This document shows positions 45,936-57,438 of a DNA stretch of 64,000 bases, in pieces (within the stretch, counting starts at the first letter, position 1; every line of letters starts with the position of its first letter). This stretch comes from Silene latifolia (lineage: Eukaryota > Streptophyta > Magnoliopsida > Caryophyllales > Caryophyllaceae). The notes under the pieces were generated by a model, which saw nothing but the letters and a program-made list of their open reading frames with translations, was not told the DNA's origin and did not search any database. The translations under genes and the position numbers were made by a program. The stretch covers positions 67,742,099 to 67,806,098 of the forward strand of contig NC_133531.1 in the NCBI RefSeq assembly GCF_048544455.1, given 5' to 3'.

Positions 45936-48660
45936 AAGAATGACGGTCCTCAACGTCGTCATTGAAAACTTGAAGTTTGTTACGGGAAATTGGGCCAAAG
46001 CCCAAAATTTCGCTGAAAGAGCAGGGAGCACCTCATTGAAGCGCGAGCAACCTGGCGAGTTAAGGGAGCTTCCCTATTTTTCTGTAAAAGACGTGAGAAT
46101 GGTTCGCATACCATTCACATATCGTCTTTAACCTTTCGACAAAACACAATAATCCGCCATTCTTGGACCTCTGCTCGCTTCCATTCGTGCCATTATCAAC
46201 AATGTCAACTCAAGGTATGTATTTCCTCTTGAATCCATTTGAATTTGTTGGTCCTTTAGCTAAATTAAAATTGGGGCGAAAATTTTACCCTAGAAAATTG
46301 ATTTGGGCGTTTTTGATTGAGCCCATTTCGAGTGAAATTGATGATTGCGGTAGGTTAGAAACCTGTTTAGGAGTATAGGGGTGCTTTTAGTTTGTATTTT
46401 GGTCCCCGTTCCCGCTCCCTATGCTCGAAAAATGTGAGTGAGCTGGAGAAACCGTCTCATCTCACAATGCCAAGTTTATTTGTTTGGGTAATGGGTCCCA
46501 CTAGGTTGCATTGTAGTCGGAAAAGACCGTATTTGCCATTGTGGACCTTTGTTGAGTATTGTGGGCAAAATTGGAATTTTTGTCTTTTGTGACGGTCTTA
46601 TGTCTGACAGAGTAAGCGTATGTTTGAGCTTGAATTGAGTCAGTTTGCCTTGAAATGGACCTTATTGATAGTTTAGGTCGCTTTGAGGCGTGATAAAATC
46701 ACGTTGCCTTTTGTGGTCGTATTTTGAAATTTTGACCGGCTTGTGCTCAAATTGGTGTAAAAATTCCCTTTTTGAGTTGTAGAAAAATATCTCATTGTAT
46801 TGGGAATGTATTTTGGTTTGTTGGCGGACCTTGTATGGGTCTTGGGGTACCGTTCTTTTTGTTGTGGTTGTTTTGACTCGTCTTTTGATTGAAAAGAACG
46901 ACGGGTCGTTTTTTTGTAAATTTTTGTTTGTAAATTTTTTTGTTGTTTTTTTATGTGAATTGTTTTTGTCTGGTTGGGTTTGGGCGGGATTGCCCTTGTT
47001 CTACTTTGCAGGTTTTTTTTTTTTTTTGGATTTGCCCATTTTACGCCGTCGTAATGCCGAAATTTCTGCTGACGTTCTTTGTTTGCCTTTGGTTGCAGGG
47101 GACCATTTGGGACCTATGGGGTCTGTTGTGGAGGCCTTGGAGGAGGAGGATGATCCCGGAGGAGGAGAGACGACAGTGTTTTTTTACAGGCTTGGTTGTG
47201 TTTCTCCCTGGCGGCCTTTGCCCGGTCAATGATCGGGCATCGTTCGTTGGTCTGTGTCTGCAGATGTTCGGATGTCCGATGAGTGGTGTTCAGTACGGGC
47301 GTGTTATCCCATGTTGCCACTTTTGATCGTTGCTGAGTTCTGGTGATTGGGGGTCAACATCGGGGTGGCGTCCGTTGTCGTGGTCCCCTTTCATCCTTGA
47401 ATGCTAACGATTGGAGGTCAACGTTGGGGTGACGCGCTAAGCTGCAATCCTCGGTTGTCGCGTCGTCCAAAATCTGCCAGGCATTATTTTTGTTTTTGTT
47501 ATGGAGGAGGAGCGCGGTGTTCTCGTCATGGTAACCACCTCTGCTTCCGCTGTTGCTCCTTTGTTTCCCATGTTGCTCCTTTTCTTTTCCGATTGGAAGG
47601 ATAAGGAGTGCTTAGTTCGATACGTGGCGGATAGCCCCCAGTTTGTTATCTTAGGCCAGTGTCTGTATGATAAATGTATGTACTGGATCCTGTTTGTATG
47701 GTCAGTCGTTTGTATTAAACGTGTGTCGATGTATTTTGCGTGAGGCGGTTTGTATATATGTGTTTTTGGATTGTGGTTCATTTTGTGATTTTTGGCTTTT
47801 TCTTGTTGTGTTTCGGAGAAGCGTTGTCGGCTGTTAATTCCCCTTCTGCTTTGCACTAGTTCCTGCATCGTTAGTGTAGAAAAACAAGCAACAGGTAGCA
47901 TGTATACATAAACACAAACACGTAAAAGCATTTGATTGAAAACAAAATTTAACCGCGAAGACACGAAGTTAAAATTGAAATTTGGAATGAATTTTGAAAA
48001 TTTTCGCGACAAGTCGTCACGTTTGGACTTCAAAAGGAATTAATTTGAAAATTTGAGCAATTAACTCGTGTTGTGAATAAAATTGCGTCGGAATTGTTGA
48101 GATTGATTTGTGACTCGAAAAATTCAAACTCAAACCGTCAGGGATGAATTTTTGGAAAAGAATTTTACGAGTGTATTTGATTTGATTTTTTTGTGAGATC
48201 AAGACTCGAATTTGTTAGTGCTTGAAATTTTGAGGAAAACTGATGTCGTGTTATCAATTTTCGATTTTTATTTTTGCTGGGAAAACTGCGAAAAAGCCAA
48301 AAATTTTCGGAATTTTGATTGACATGGAAACGATCCGTCACGGATTGGGGCGACTAGCCCTTCCCCCTTTAAAAAAAAGAAAGAAAAATATGTATGTTTA
48401 AAGTTGCGTCATGGAAACCGCGTCGGATTTCGTAAAACGCGAAAACAAGGAAATGTGAGTGTGTGGAAACACAAAATGTCCCGGACCGTACCGAAGAGGC
48501 GCGAGCGTTCTGGCGGGAGGTTTGAGGTGTCAGGAGAAAATACAACTTGAAAGTGACAAGTCAAAGCGAGAATCCTGGGAGAGGGCCTAAAGAGGCGCGA
48601 GCGGCCTGGCGATGGGAGCCAACTCCCTTTTTTTTCTGAAAAACACGCTGATTGTTTTTG
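45936..48660. other. spacer upstream of the DUF7745-like gene
   Basis: No retroelement or host protein motif is recognised. At 46201 an ATG in the context AACAATGTCAACTCAAG/GTATGT could be a start codon with an intron donor, but I could not find a downstream exon with confidence. Frames at 46795-47326 are T-rich or low in complexity. GGCGCGAGC motifs lie at about 46041, 48498 and 48594. Confidence 0.4.
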
Positions 48661-48668
48661 TATAAATA
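48661..48668 (+). promoter_or_regulatory. TATA box (TATAAATA) of the DUF7745-like gene
   Basis: TATAAATAGTG lies 94 bp before the start codon at 48755, with a leader of the plant type (CATCATCCGAAACACAAAAAC and a CTT-rich stretch) between them. There is no room for an LTR end and primer site, so the gene seems to have its own promoter. Confidence 0.6.
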
Positions 48669-48754
48669 GTGATGTTTGTGCTTCATTGTTTCATCATCCG
48701 AAACACAAAAACATCTCTACAAAACTTCTTCTTCTTCTTCCACAAAAATATTTC

Positions 48755-50208
48755 ATGGATGCCTTTGAGAATGCGTTGCGACAATGGTGCCGGGATTTGT
48801 CGACTCTCGAAAAGTATCAACTCATTTGCATGGGAGTTGGTCAATTGTTGGTGCTTCGTCAAGTCAAGGTGCAACCCTTATTTCTTGAAGCATGCTCTCA
48901 GTTTTGGGATTCGAAACACCACGTTTTCGTTTTCCCGAAAGGTGAAATTTGTCCTCTTGCCGAAGAAGTTGGAGCCATTGGAGGGTGGCCGGGTTGTGTT
49001 CCGGTGCTTCCTCCGACCCGGTTGTGCTACAAGGAGAAATTCTGTTCAATGTTGGGTTTGTCGACAAGTCAAGTCAACTTCCTCCTTGCTCCACATGATG
49101 TGGATATGGTGGCTCTTATCAACATCTTTTCAAACCGATTAGATGCCAATGTTTCGGAGGTGGCTAGGAGAAGGGCTCTTGCCTTTTGCCTTGTCCATGT
49201 ATACCTCTTTGTTGTTGCTTTGAAGAAGGAGGGGCCAAAATGCTATGGTAGGCCTTTATACATGTGGTTGAGCAAATGGAGCATGGTAGAGATCCGTTAT
49301 GGTTGGTGCTTGGCGAGATTATCCAAGCTTTGGACAAGGAAGGCTCTTGTGGAGAAGCTCCTTCATTTGGCTCCCCAAGGATCCTCCAAGTGTGGTTATT
49401 GAAGAGGCTAAGGTATGTAGAGCCTCCGGTTGATTCTTCTTCTTATTCATTCCGTCACCTTACTATGAGGAAAAAGTTGTACTCGGATAGCTTTGCTTCT
49501 ACCGAGGCGTATTGGGCCGCAAGATTGGCGGAGGAGGGTGGCCCTCACATCCGTTGGGTGGTGCCATGGTGGCACTTAAGGTCCTTCACGGGGTTGCCCG
49601 CTTCGGGTGCTAGTCCTCGTTCTTTGATGGTGGTGAATTTGAAGGTTGCTTCCTTCATTTATCCCGAAAGGCTTATGAGGTAAATGGGGCGTCAACAAAA
49701 GGTGCCCGCTCAAGATACCCTTGTCCAAGAGAATGTTTTCCGGAAATCCGAGCTTGAGGAGGTCTTCGAAAGGTGGTGGGCCACTCGGCCGCTTTGGGAG
49801 GTACCAAACCCCGTTGCTACGACATGGGTGACTCCCGCTTATGTCAAGTGGTCAAGAGCTCCGTCCTTGGAAGAGAGGTCCAAATCCCGTAAGGACGAGG
49901 TTGTCGACTTGAAGTATCGAGAGGTTGGCAAGGCCAACCGAGCCTTCTTTGAGGAGTATGTTGATGGAGCTAGCCCGGAAGTGATGAGGCCACCAAAGAG
50001 GAGAAGCTCGGGTCCCAAGAATATGGTGGGCCGTGCATGGGCTCGTTTCGGGCCGAACATGGGGTCTTGTGCTAGACCGGAGGCCGTTACCGTCTTAGAT
50101 CCGTTGAGGATCCGTTCCGAGGAGGAAATCTATGCTAGGTGGGCCAACAAGAAGAACAAGGGGAAGATGTACCCCGAGGGAGAAGGCAAGGGTAGAATGG
50201 AAGAGTGA
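48755..50208 (+). pseudogene. plant-mobile-domain-like (DUF7745-like) retroelement extra ORF, broken
   Basis: The likely start is ATGGATGCCTTTGAG at 48755. The first frame shows text typical of the DUF7745 group found in Ogre/Tat elements: FWDSKHHVFVFPKGEICPLAEEVGAI, then CYKEKFCSMLGL and the block RRRALAFCLVHVYLFV. Near 49260 a one-base shift moves the gene to the frame that reads WLVLGEIIQALDKEG, SPRILQVWLLKRL and a WAARLAEEG block. At 49681-49683 a TAA interrupts ERLMR/MGRQQK in the same frame; a CAA codon is expected, since a Gln is usual in this motif. The rest, to 50208, is basic and acidic low-complexity text. The family's function is unknown. It could be an Ogre ORF1 or the extra ORF of a reversed Tat element. 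Confidence 0.7.
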
Positions 50209-50549
50209 AGACCTCCATTACCCACTTTATTATTATGTTGTATTAGTGTTGTGAGTTTTTATTATGTTGTACTAGCTATGTTTTGTGTGTTTTGTGCTAG
50301 TTTTATTATGTGAGGTGTTTTAGCTGACACCTTAGCTTTGACAAGTGGTAGACTCGTCGAGCTTTATTTGTTGTTGAAATTGTAATCCCTCCCATTATTA
50401 ATTAAATAAGAGGATTGCTCGTGTCGAAATCGTGAACGCTTGTTTCTTCCATCCATTTTGTAAAGGCAATTCGGCTTGAATCGTCCTAAACATTTGCACT
50501 TGGGAAGGTGGAATTTTTTTAGAAAAGGAGAAAGGCTTATCTCTGTATT
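50209..50549 (+). other. 3' flank of the DUF7745-like gene
   Basis: This AT-rich spacer has TTATTATGTTGT repeats near 50230-50270, as in a 3' UTR. No gene is present. Confidence 0.5.
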
Positions 50550-52064
50550 TGATACGTGCATGTTATATAGTCTTTTTAGCCTATTTTAGCACGTATTTCT
50601 TTGCCTTTTTGTACTGTTTATATAGTATTATGCCCCGAATTGGCTACTTTGGTTCGTTTTGTCCATTTTGTAGAAATGAACGCGAAAGTAGTAGAATCGT
50701 ACCCTTTTTTTGTCCTTTTTGCATGCATTTAGAGGAGACGGGATTTTCCTGAGTGAGATACTGCATTGGGAAGCGTGAAGGCACGGATTATGAGGCAGTC
50801 GGGCGTGGATTTGAGCTGAATTGAAGGCAGAAGACTCGATCGAGTAGTTTTACCACTCGATCGAGTGGTTTTCATGGCCCTAGTTGGTCGATCGAGTGCT
50901 TTTCTACTCGATCCAGAAGTGTTATAAAGAGGGGTTACTCGATCGAGTCATTATTCTACTCGATCGAGTAGATTATGCTGAGTTTTGCTCGATCGAGTGG
51001 CTTTATTCCACTCGATCGAGAGGTTTCTGTTTTCATGGGCTTTAATTAGCCCGTGAGTTGATTTATTTCGATAAAATTATTTATTTTCCTATTTAAGCAC
51101 GCATTAGCTAGGTCATTAGTATCTATTCATTACTTAGCTTTTATCTAATTTTCATACTATCAGTTTATCTTTCATTCAAGACTGCGTACTTCTTCCTCTT
51201 TCACTGTAACTTTGCTTTGGGATTTATTTCGCTCGGATTTGATTGTTCTTTACGCCGGATTCGCACGATTGTAATCTCTTTCTCTTCTCTTAATAATAAT
51301 CAATCGTTTGTTTTCTTTAATCTTTGTTTTACTTCGTTTATTTCTTTTGCCCTAATTTACTTTTTATGCGATTTAATCATTGTTTAAGTATTTTGAATGC
51401 TGGTTATTTATCTGCTGTTAGTTTCGATAGTTTAATTAGCGATATGAGTAGCTAAACTTCTTTCATGTTGGGATTAGGGGATCTACGGTAGAAATGTGAC
51501 GATGTAGTAAATAGGTTAGATGAATTAATTGTGAGATTCTGTCACCATAGCAATTTAATTTATTTTACCGACTTAGTTGAGTGCACGCTTCTGAGTCATC
51601 CCTTTAATCTGGCTAAAATTAATCCTAGATCGAAAGATTGGACTAAATAGGCCTGCTATGAACAGTAGACTACCCTGACGAGGATGAAAGTTAAGTTAGT
51701 GGTATTTTAGGATAGAAAGTGGACCGAAAGGACCTTTCCGTATCCGTCTCGCATTAATCTGTCTAAGTTGTTTACCGTTGAGTCACTGGACTACCGTAGT
51801 GAACCGAAATCCTGACATGACCTCTCTCTATTTGATAGTTTAAATCTATTTTTCTGCTTTTACTGCTCTTTTCTCTACTTCTCTTCCTTTAAACCTTTAG
51901 TTTAGAAAACAATTCAAACAACCCCCCCCCCCCCCACCCCATTTGTGACCAAATAGACGGACTTTTACAGATATCTTGCCTCCCTGAGGAGATCGACCTG
52001 ACTTCCCTAGCTATATAGTTAGTTTAGTGAGTTTATTTTTGATAGGTACACGACAGACGTTTCA
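50550..52064 (+). repeat. 5' LTR of the Athila-type element
   Basis: It starts TGATACGTGC, as does the antisense LTR piece in the 3-21-kb array, and ends near CGTTTCA before the primer site. It contains a cluster of ACTCGATCGAGT palindromes at 50835-51025 and a TTAATAATAATC run near 51290. The right edge is inferred from the primer site. A C-homopolymer lies at about 51921-51936. Confidence 0.75.
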
Positions 52065-52069
52065 AATTT

Positions 52070-52087
52070 TGGCTCCGTTGCCGGGGA
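52070..52087 (+). promoter_or_regulatory. primer-binding site of the Athila-type element
   Basis: TGGCTCCGTTGCCGGGGA lies just after the LTR end. It is close to the TGGCGCCGTTGCCGGGG text usual at this position in Athila elements, with one difference. Confidence 0.75.
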
Positions 52088-52360
52088 GGCAATTGCCCTA
52101 TCTGTCTTTGTTTCGTTTATTTTATCCGTCTCAGGGAATTTTATTCCTTGAGGCAGTTCTTATTTATTTTCTTTCAGTGTTGTTTATACCCAGGTCAGAC
52201 AGGTTTGAGTTAGTTTCGCCGATTGAGCCGAGAGACTATCGGGCATAGACTCAGTCTTCAGAGAAAATCACGAAAGGAAGACTTAAGTACTTTCGAGCCA
52301 GAGCTACATCATTCTCTTTTCACAGAAGACATTCCTATTTTTGCCGATCAACAAGTAAAG

Positions 52361-53640
52361 ATGCCAAAACTTTCCAGTCATTCGGTACCTAAAGCATCTT
52401 CAATTCCAAAGGGTTTGAATCTCCAGACTGAGGATGGGAATACATTCGACATCCGTCCTTTCTATATCAATCTGGTGGAGATAAATCTTTATAGAGGTGT
52501 GGCAGGTGAAGACCCGAGGAAGCACATGGAGATCTTTACAGACTACTGTTCTACTATCCCCGCCACAAAGGGGGTAACTCAAGACAAGATTAAGGAAGTT
52601 CTGTTTCCTTTCTCTTTGACCGACTCAGCCAGGGAGTGGCTGACTGATTTGGACCGCACATCTGCAGGGGTTACAGATTGGGAGTCTCTTGCTCTTGCCT
52701 TTTACAAGAGATATTTTCCTCCACGCACCAATCACCGAGGGCCAAGATTACCAGTTTCAAGCAGGCTCCCGATGAGACTTTATATGAGGCGTGGTCCCGA
52801 TTCAAGAAATTGGTGAGGTCTATTCCTCACCATGGTTTTGACCCATGGTTTATATCTAACCAGTTCTACAATGGGCTGTATGATTACCACAGAGCCATAC
52901 TTGATGCGTCATATAATGGGAGATTCCAGGAAAATACCGACGATGATAAGGGATGGGCCCTTATTGAATAGATGGCGAATCATAGTGCTGAGTATGGAAA
53001 CCCGAGGGATGGTATTAGAACAGTTCATGCGGTTGATAAGCGAGGTTGTAGCTGTTTGGAAGCCATTAATGCTAGATTTGACAAGCTGGAGTTACATTCT
53101 GCTGGGGAGCCTCAGACGGTCCATGAGCTTACTAGAGGGGAGACCGTCACATGTGAGAGGTGTGGGAGCAATGATAGCCACACTACTGTTGGTTGTCTTA
53201 TGGAGAAGGAACAAGTCCTTGCCTTTCAACAATATAGGCAAGGAGAGGGTTCCTATTACAACAACCAAGGGGCAGTCCATCCCAATTTGAGGTGGACTAG
53301 TCAAAATGTGCTCAATCCTATCCTTCCTCCGCACCAGCAACAACCGTATGTTCCTCCACATAAGAATCAACAAGGCTTTCAGAAGCCTCCTTCCTTCCCT
53401 CCTCCCAATCATGGAGCATCATCTTCTGGAGGGGTGAGTGAGATTGGTGAGCTAAAGACTATGCTGCAGTCTTTTACAAAGCAGTGGAAATTGAGTGATC
53501 AACAGAAAGATGCATCCATCAAGGCACTTGAAACTCAAGTTGCCCAATTAGCCGCGAACCAATCTACAAGGAAACCGGGTCATTTACCGTCACAAACTGA
53601 TAAAAACCACATGAGACGGTAAAGTTAATCAATTTGAGAA
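52361..53640 (+). pseudogene. Athila gag, frameshifted and interrupted
   Basis: Gag forms the packaging particle. A likely start is ATGCCAAAACTTTCC at 52361. The capsid core shows EDPRKHMEIFTDYCSTI, LFPFSLTDSAREWLTDL and FYKRYFPP. A shift near 52735 moves it to the frame with ITSFKQAPDETLYEAWSRFK, PHHGFDPWFISNQFYNGL and the GWALIE block. A TAG at 52969-52971 follows, where CAG is likely (IE/MANHSAEYG). The nucleocapsid part continues to 53622 with C-x2-C...H...C text at about 53151-53195 and a Gln/Pro-rich tail. A one-base loss near 53605 shifts the last part (LRSGRSYEGPEV). It is clearly non-functional. Confidence 0.85.
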
Positions 53641-53744
53641 GCGGTCGTTCATATGAGGGACCAGAAGTGTTGAAATCAGACCCGAGGAAGGAAATAATAG
53701 CTGATGAACAGTGTTCTGTCGAAGGAAATGAGCTGACGGCTAAG

Positions 53745-53980
53745 AAAGTGCTCGATCGACTAGTTTCTGGAGGTCGATCGAGCAGATTTGATGATGAAAG
53801 TACTCAATCGAGTAGAATTTCTACTTGATCGAGTGAACAGGAAAAGACAACTGCTCGATCGAGTGATTTTTCTACTCGATCGAGTGATGCTATTGAAGAA
53901 ACTACTTGATCGAATGGGAATTTTGGTCGATCGAGTAGTATGGATGACGGACAGCTTGATCGAGAGCCTGCTAGTGCTCG
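53745..53980 (+). repeat. TCGATCGA palindromes inside the gag-protease coding region
   Basis: At least nine copies or variants of CTCGATCGAGT lie in about 235 bp. In one frame they read as RSS repeats (ARSSDFSTRSSD). Two or more copies read TTGATCGA, which turns a CGA Arg codon into TGA. Confidence 0.9.
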
Positions 53981-54062
53981 ATTAAGTGAGAAATCGCCTG
54001 AAAGACCTCGTTCGAGAGGAAAGAAGCGTCCAAAGGATACATAGCTTGATCCGGCTGACACA

Positions 54063-54691
54063 TTGGAAGAGAGAAACAAAGGACTCGAGATACCCATCAC
54101 GGTTCCCTTCCTGAGGCGTCTACAGAATACTAAAGCTAATCCACAATTCGGCAAATTTGCCGAAATCCTGAGAAGCTTGCAGGTCACTGTACCATTCGCC
54201 GAACTGCTGACACAGGTACCCTCTTACCTTAAATTTATGAAAGAAATTTTATCGCGTAAGAGGCATATTAGTGATAATGAGACGGTAGCCTTGATCGAGG
54301 TGGGGACAGCCCTAGTTTGAGAATAAGTTACCTCCCAAACAAGCAGTCGAGACCTGGTAGTTTTTCGATTCCGTGTCATATCGGTACCCATTTGATTGAT
54401 AATGCGTTATGCGATCTAGGCGCTAGCGTGAGTGTCTTACCGTTGTCTCTAGCTAAGAGACTTGGTTTGACAAAGTTTAATTGCACCAACATGACTGTCC
54501 AGATGGCCGACCGTAGTATATCACGGCCACTAGGTGTAATAGAAGACGTGCCTGTTAAGATCGGGAGGTTCTTTATTCCCGTTGATTTCGTTGTACTTGA
54601 CATCCCTGAAGATGCACATACCCCTATTATTTTAGGGAGACCATTTTTGTCATCGCCCCGTGCGGTAATAGACGTCGGGGTAAGACATTGA
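54063..54691 (+). pseudogene. Athila aspartic protease region, frameshifted
   Basis: The first frame (54063-54320) has text found before the protease in Athila elements (FGKFAEILRSLQVTVPFAELL, PSYLKFMKEILSRKR). Near 54315 the frame changes to 54317-54691, which holds the protease: GSFSIPCHIG, the active-site variant DLGASVSVLP at 54413-54442, then a FVVLDIPEDAHTPIILGRPF block. Asp-Leu-Gly in place of Asp-Thr-Gly is normal in this lineage. This enzyme would process the polyprotein, but both neighbours are broken. Confidence 0.85.
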
Positions 54692-55106
54692 CTTTTCGGG
54701 TTGGGGACGAGGAGCCGATATTCCATCGTCTAAGTTCGGAGGGCTCCCATGCAAGCTCGGCCTTGCAATGCCCTCTCTTCTATTGACCCTATTATTGACA
54801 CTCCAAATGAAAATTTGGAGTATTGTGCTGCTATTGTTACCCCTCCGCCTCAGATTGAGAGCAAAAAGGAGGAAAGTTCGTCTGTTTTCCTTGCTGCAGG
54901 TACAGATGAAAACAATGAAGGAGCTGTCGAAGGGAATTGTGCAATTAACGTCGGTCAAGCTGGGAGTGATAGTGTTACAGCCGGTGAGAAAGGAGCAAGG
55001 GTGAGAAAAGTTCGAGCATATGTGGATGTGAACTATTCTCCTCCGAATGATTCAAGTTCAAGCTCATGAAAGCTGAAGAGGACGATCAATGTTGCTGAGG
55101 TGACGC
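54692..55106 (+). other. decayed protease-RT linker of the Athila element
   Basis: Only short frames remain, without RT motifs. The sequence ends GAGGTGACG immediately before CACTACAAAA. Confidence 0.6.
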
Positions 55107-55560
55107 ACTACAAAATAAACACGGAAAACTGACGGAAAAAAACCGTTAGAACAGCCCCTTTTCCGTCAGGAATAGCCATTCCTGACGGTTTTTCCGTCAG
55201 GAATCAAGCGTCACTACAAATGGTCACAGAAAACAAGATTCTGAAGGCATTTCCGTCAGAAGTTGCATTACTGACGGTTATTCCGTCAAAACAGAACATT
55301 TAGGGGTGACGTAGCAAGTCAACATTTTGTTGACCAAACTGACGAAAAAACCGTCAAGAGATGGCATTCCTGACGGAATTTCCGTCAGATAAGTCAACAA
55401 ATTGTTGACTTATCTGACGGAAATTCCGTCAGGAATGGCCATATCCTGACGGTTTTTCCGTCAGCTTGGTCAACAAAATGTTGACCTCTGTGATGCTATT
55501 TCCGTCAGATATTGCTCAATGCTGACGGTTTTTCCGTCAGGACTTATCTGGGCAGTAGCT
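55107..55560. repeat. CACTA subterminal repeats with palindromic TGACGG...CCGTCA motif
   Basis: CTGACGG and CCGTCAG occur more than fifteen times, often as palindromes (CTGACGGAATTTCCGTCAG type) and with shared spacers such as GTCAACAAAATGTTGAC. In this superfamily such arrays bind the TNPA protein near the ends. Confidence 0.85.
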
Positions 55561-55896
55561 AAAAACAGCAACTTGCTGGCCAGCCACAATGCGGATTTTG
55601 CATTGTTTTTATGCACCAAACCTGCAAAAACCAAATACAACCGTCGACCGCCAAGCGGGAATCCATTATCATGTCGACCGCATGAGCAGGAATCAAGAGT
55701 AGACAACGAAAGCATCGAAAGAAAAGCAAACACGATTGGAAGACCGAAGTTATTACATAAAAGCTAAAGGTCAAATTTTTACATGTCTCATAAAATAATG
55801 TCTTTTACATACCAACTAAACTACTAAAATCCATAATCATAAGTGTCCTAAGGTAGCCTTAACTAAACTACCAACATAAGATCATAGACGACGGTA

Positions 55897-57438
55897 CTAA
55901 TAATTACCTAGAGGCTCAATAAAGTCACTACCAAAGCCATGCCCGCCATCCTCATTGTCTTCTCTACGGAAAGGGCGGGCGAAACTGGAGCACGAGGGAG
56001 GGGGTTGAGATGCGCGCATCACAGCCATTGCTTGTTTCATTTCTGCCATTTGCTGAGCTTGGAGACGGACTGTTTCTTAAGTGGCGCGCATTTCTTCCTC
56101 AAGACTTTGTCGTGCGGCTTGCTCATTGTTTATTTGGGTGGCAAATTAAGTATACTGGGTAGGAGTGTAAGAGAAGGATCGACGAGTACCTTTGTTACAC
56201 GGACGTTCATACCATTGTTCGGCCGCTACATCACCGTTCGCAAAAAATCTTCCACGATTGTCAAAACCATCGACCGCTGTGTAGAACGAACGGTACTCGT
56301 CTGGAGCCTCTCCGGGGGGCGTTGGTCGACTTATCTCTTCCTGATAAATGGCCTAAAAGAAAAACAAATAAGGAAAAAATGATGTTATATTTAAAAATGA
56401 GGAAAATATAATAAATATTAACATTATGAATTAGAGAAATACAATAAATATTAACTTACGTCGGTCTTAGCGGATCGAGGATTAACCCACTCCCCCTTCT
56501 TGTTTTTCTTGGTCTTTGTAAACAACTTGTATGGTGTGGCCGACTCACCCTGAAAGTAGCATAAAAACGTAAATTGATTATATTCGGCAATCAATACTTG
56601 TAACCAATTTGTGAAAAATAATAAATTTGGAGGGAGTATAATACTTACCAATTCCTTGAAAGCATCAGAGCAACTCTTAAGGCCTAGAGTATGAGTGCCT
56701 AGTGCTTTCCCGTCCTTAGCACCCGACATTCTATTTGCCTTATTTGTCTTAGAACCTTTGGCAAATTCAGGGTCTTTTTCTTCTCTTTCCTTCAGATTCA
56801 CCCACCATGAGAGCGGTACCCAATCAGGTTTGTTCTTTAAATACTTGAGTCCATTAATAAGCTTGGTAATCCGCCTCGTGACCTCCTTTTGCCAATCGGG
56901 CTTAGGGTTATACTCTTTATCGACGGACTTCACATGTTTCTATTTCAAAAACAAGTATTTAATTAGTAATATAAGATGACTTTAATTAATAAAAATAGAA
57001 TAAAAATTATTAACGTAAAGTAAATAATAGGTAACTTTTAAATTACCCTAAACCAATTCCACATCTTCAAACGCTGCGCTTGGCTCGCCTCACTCCATTT
57101 GGTGAAGTACTCTTCATCTGAAATGTTATTTGTGAATGACCAACTGACATATTTTTTTATGCACTTGTCACTCCACCTGAAAATTAAAACAAACATATAT
57201 TGAAAATTTAAATAAAATGATTTGAATGATATATATTTCATAAAGCTAAAAATAAATTTTAGAACACTTACCATTTACCATCTGGTTTGTTTTGTGATAG
57301 AATTATCTGCATATTATCCATTTCCGGATTAAATGTCTGAACACCCTCGTCATCATCATTATCAATCTAATCGTTCTCCTCGTTACGGCGACTTCCCCCA
57401 CTACTGCTCCCTATCAACTTTCGAATGAAACCTGCCAT
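55897..57438 (-). pseudogene. TNPA-like protein (Transposase_24 family), spliced, with three in-frame stops
   Basis: This gene encodes the DNA-binding accessory protein of plant CACTA elements, expected to bind the subterminal repeats at 55107-55560. The start is ATGGCAGGTTTC at 57438. Exons fit GT-AG joins near 57252/57179, 57046/56940, 56650/56549 and 56460/56352. Conserved text includes WSDKCIKKYVSWSF, EEYFTKWSEASQAQRLKMWN, WVPLSWWVNLKEREEKDPEFAK, NRMSG, a THTLG block and YKLFTKTKKNKKGEWV. The last exon reads to a TAG at 55897, with a Gln-rich coiled coil and an acidic tail. Stops interrupt it at 57369 (TAG) and twice in the last exon near 56148 and 56080 (both TAA). The last two are likely former CAA codons. 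Confidence 0.8.

Larger units (their letters stand above)
50550..55106 (+). mobile_element. Athila-type Ty3 retrotransposon, 5' half (LTR, gag, protease)
   Basis: This element has a 1.5-kb 5' LTR, a primer site, a gag gene in two frames with a stop, a palindrome-rich spacer and an aspartic protease. RT, integrase and 3' LTR are missing. A CACTA element begins at 55107, so the rest was either displaced beyond the window or deleted. Confidence 0.8.

Noticed and set aside
46201-46220. Start codon plus intron donor (ATGTCAACTCAAG/GTATGT)
   Set aside because: The signal looks good, but no downstream exon with recognisable protein text could be joined to it.
46795-47326. T-rich overlapping frames resembling membrane segments
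   Set aside because: The hydrophobic residues come from poly-T runs. No start context, conserved motif or second copy was found.
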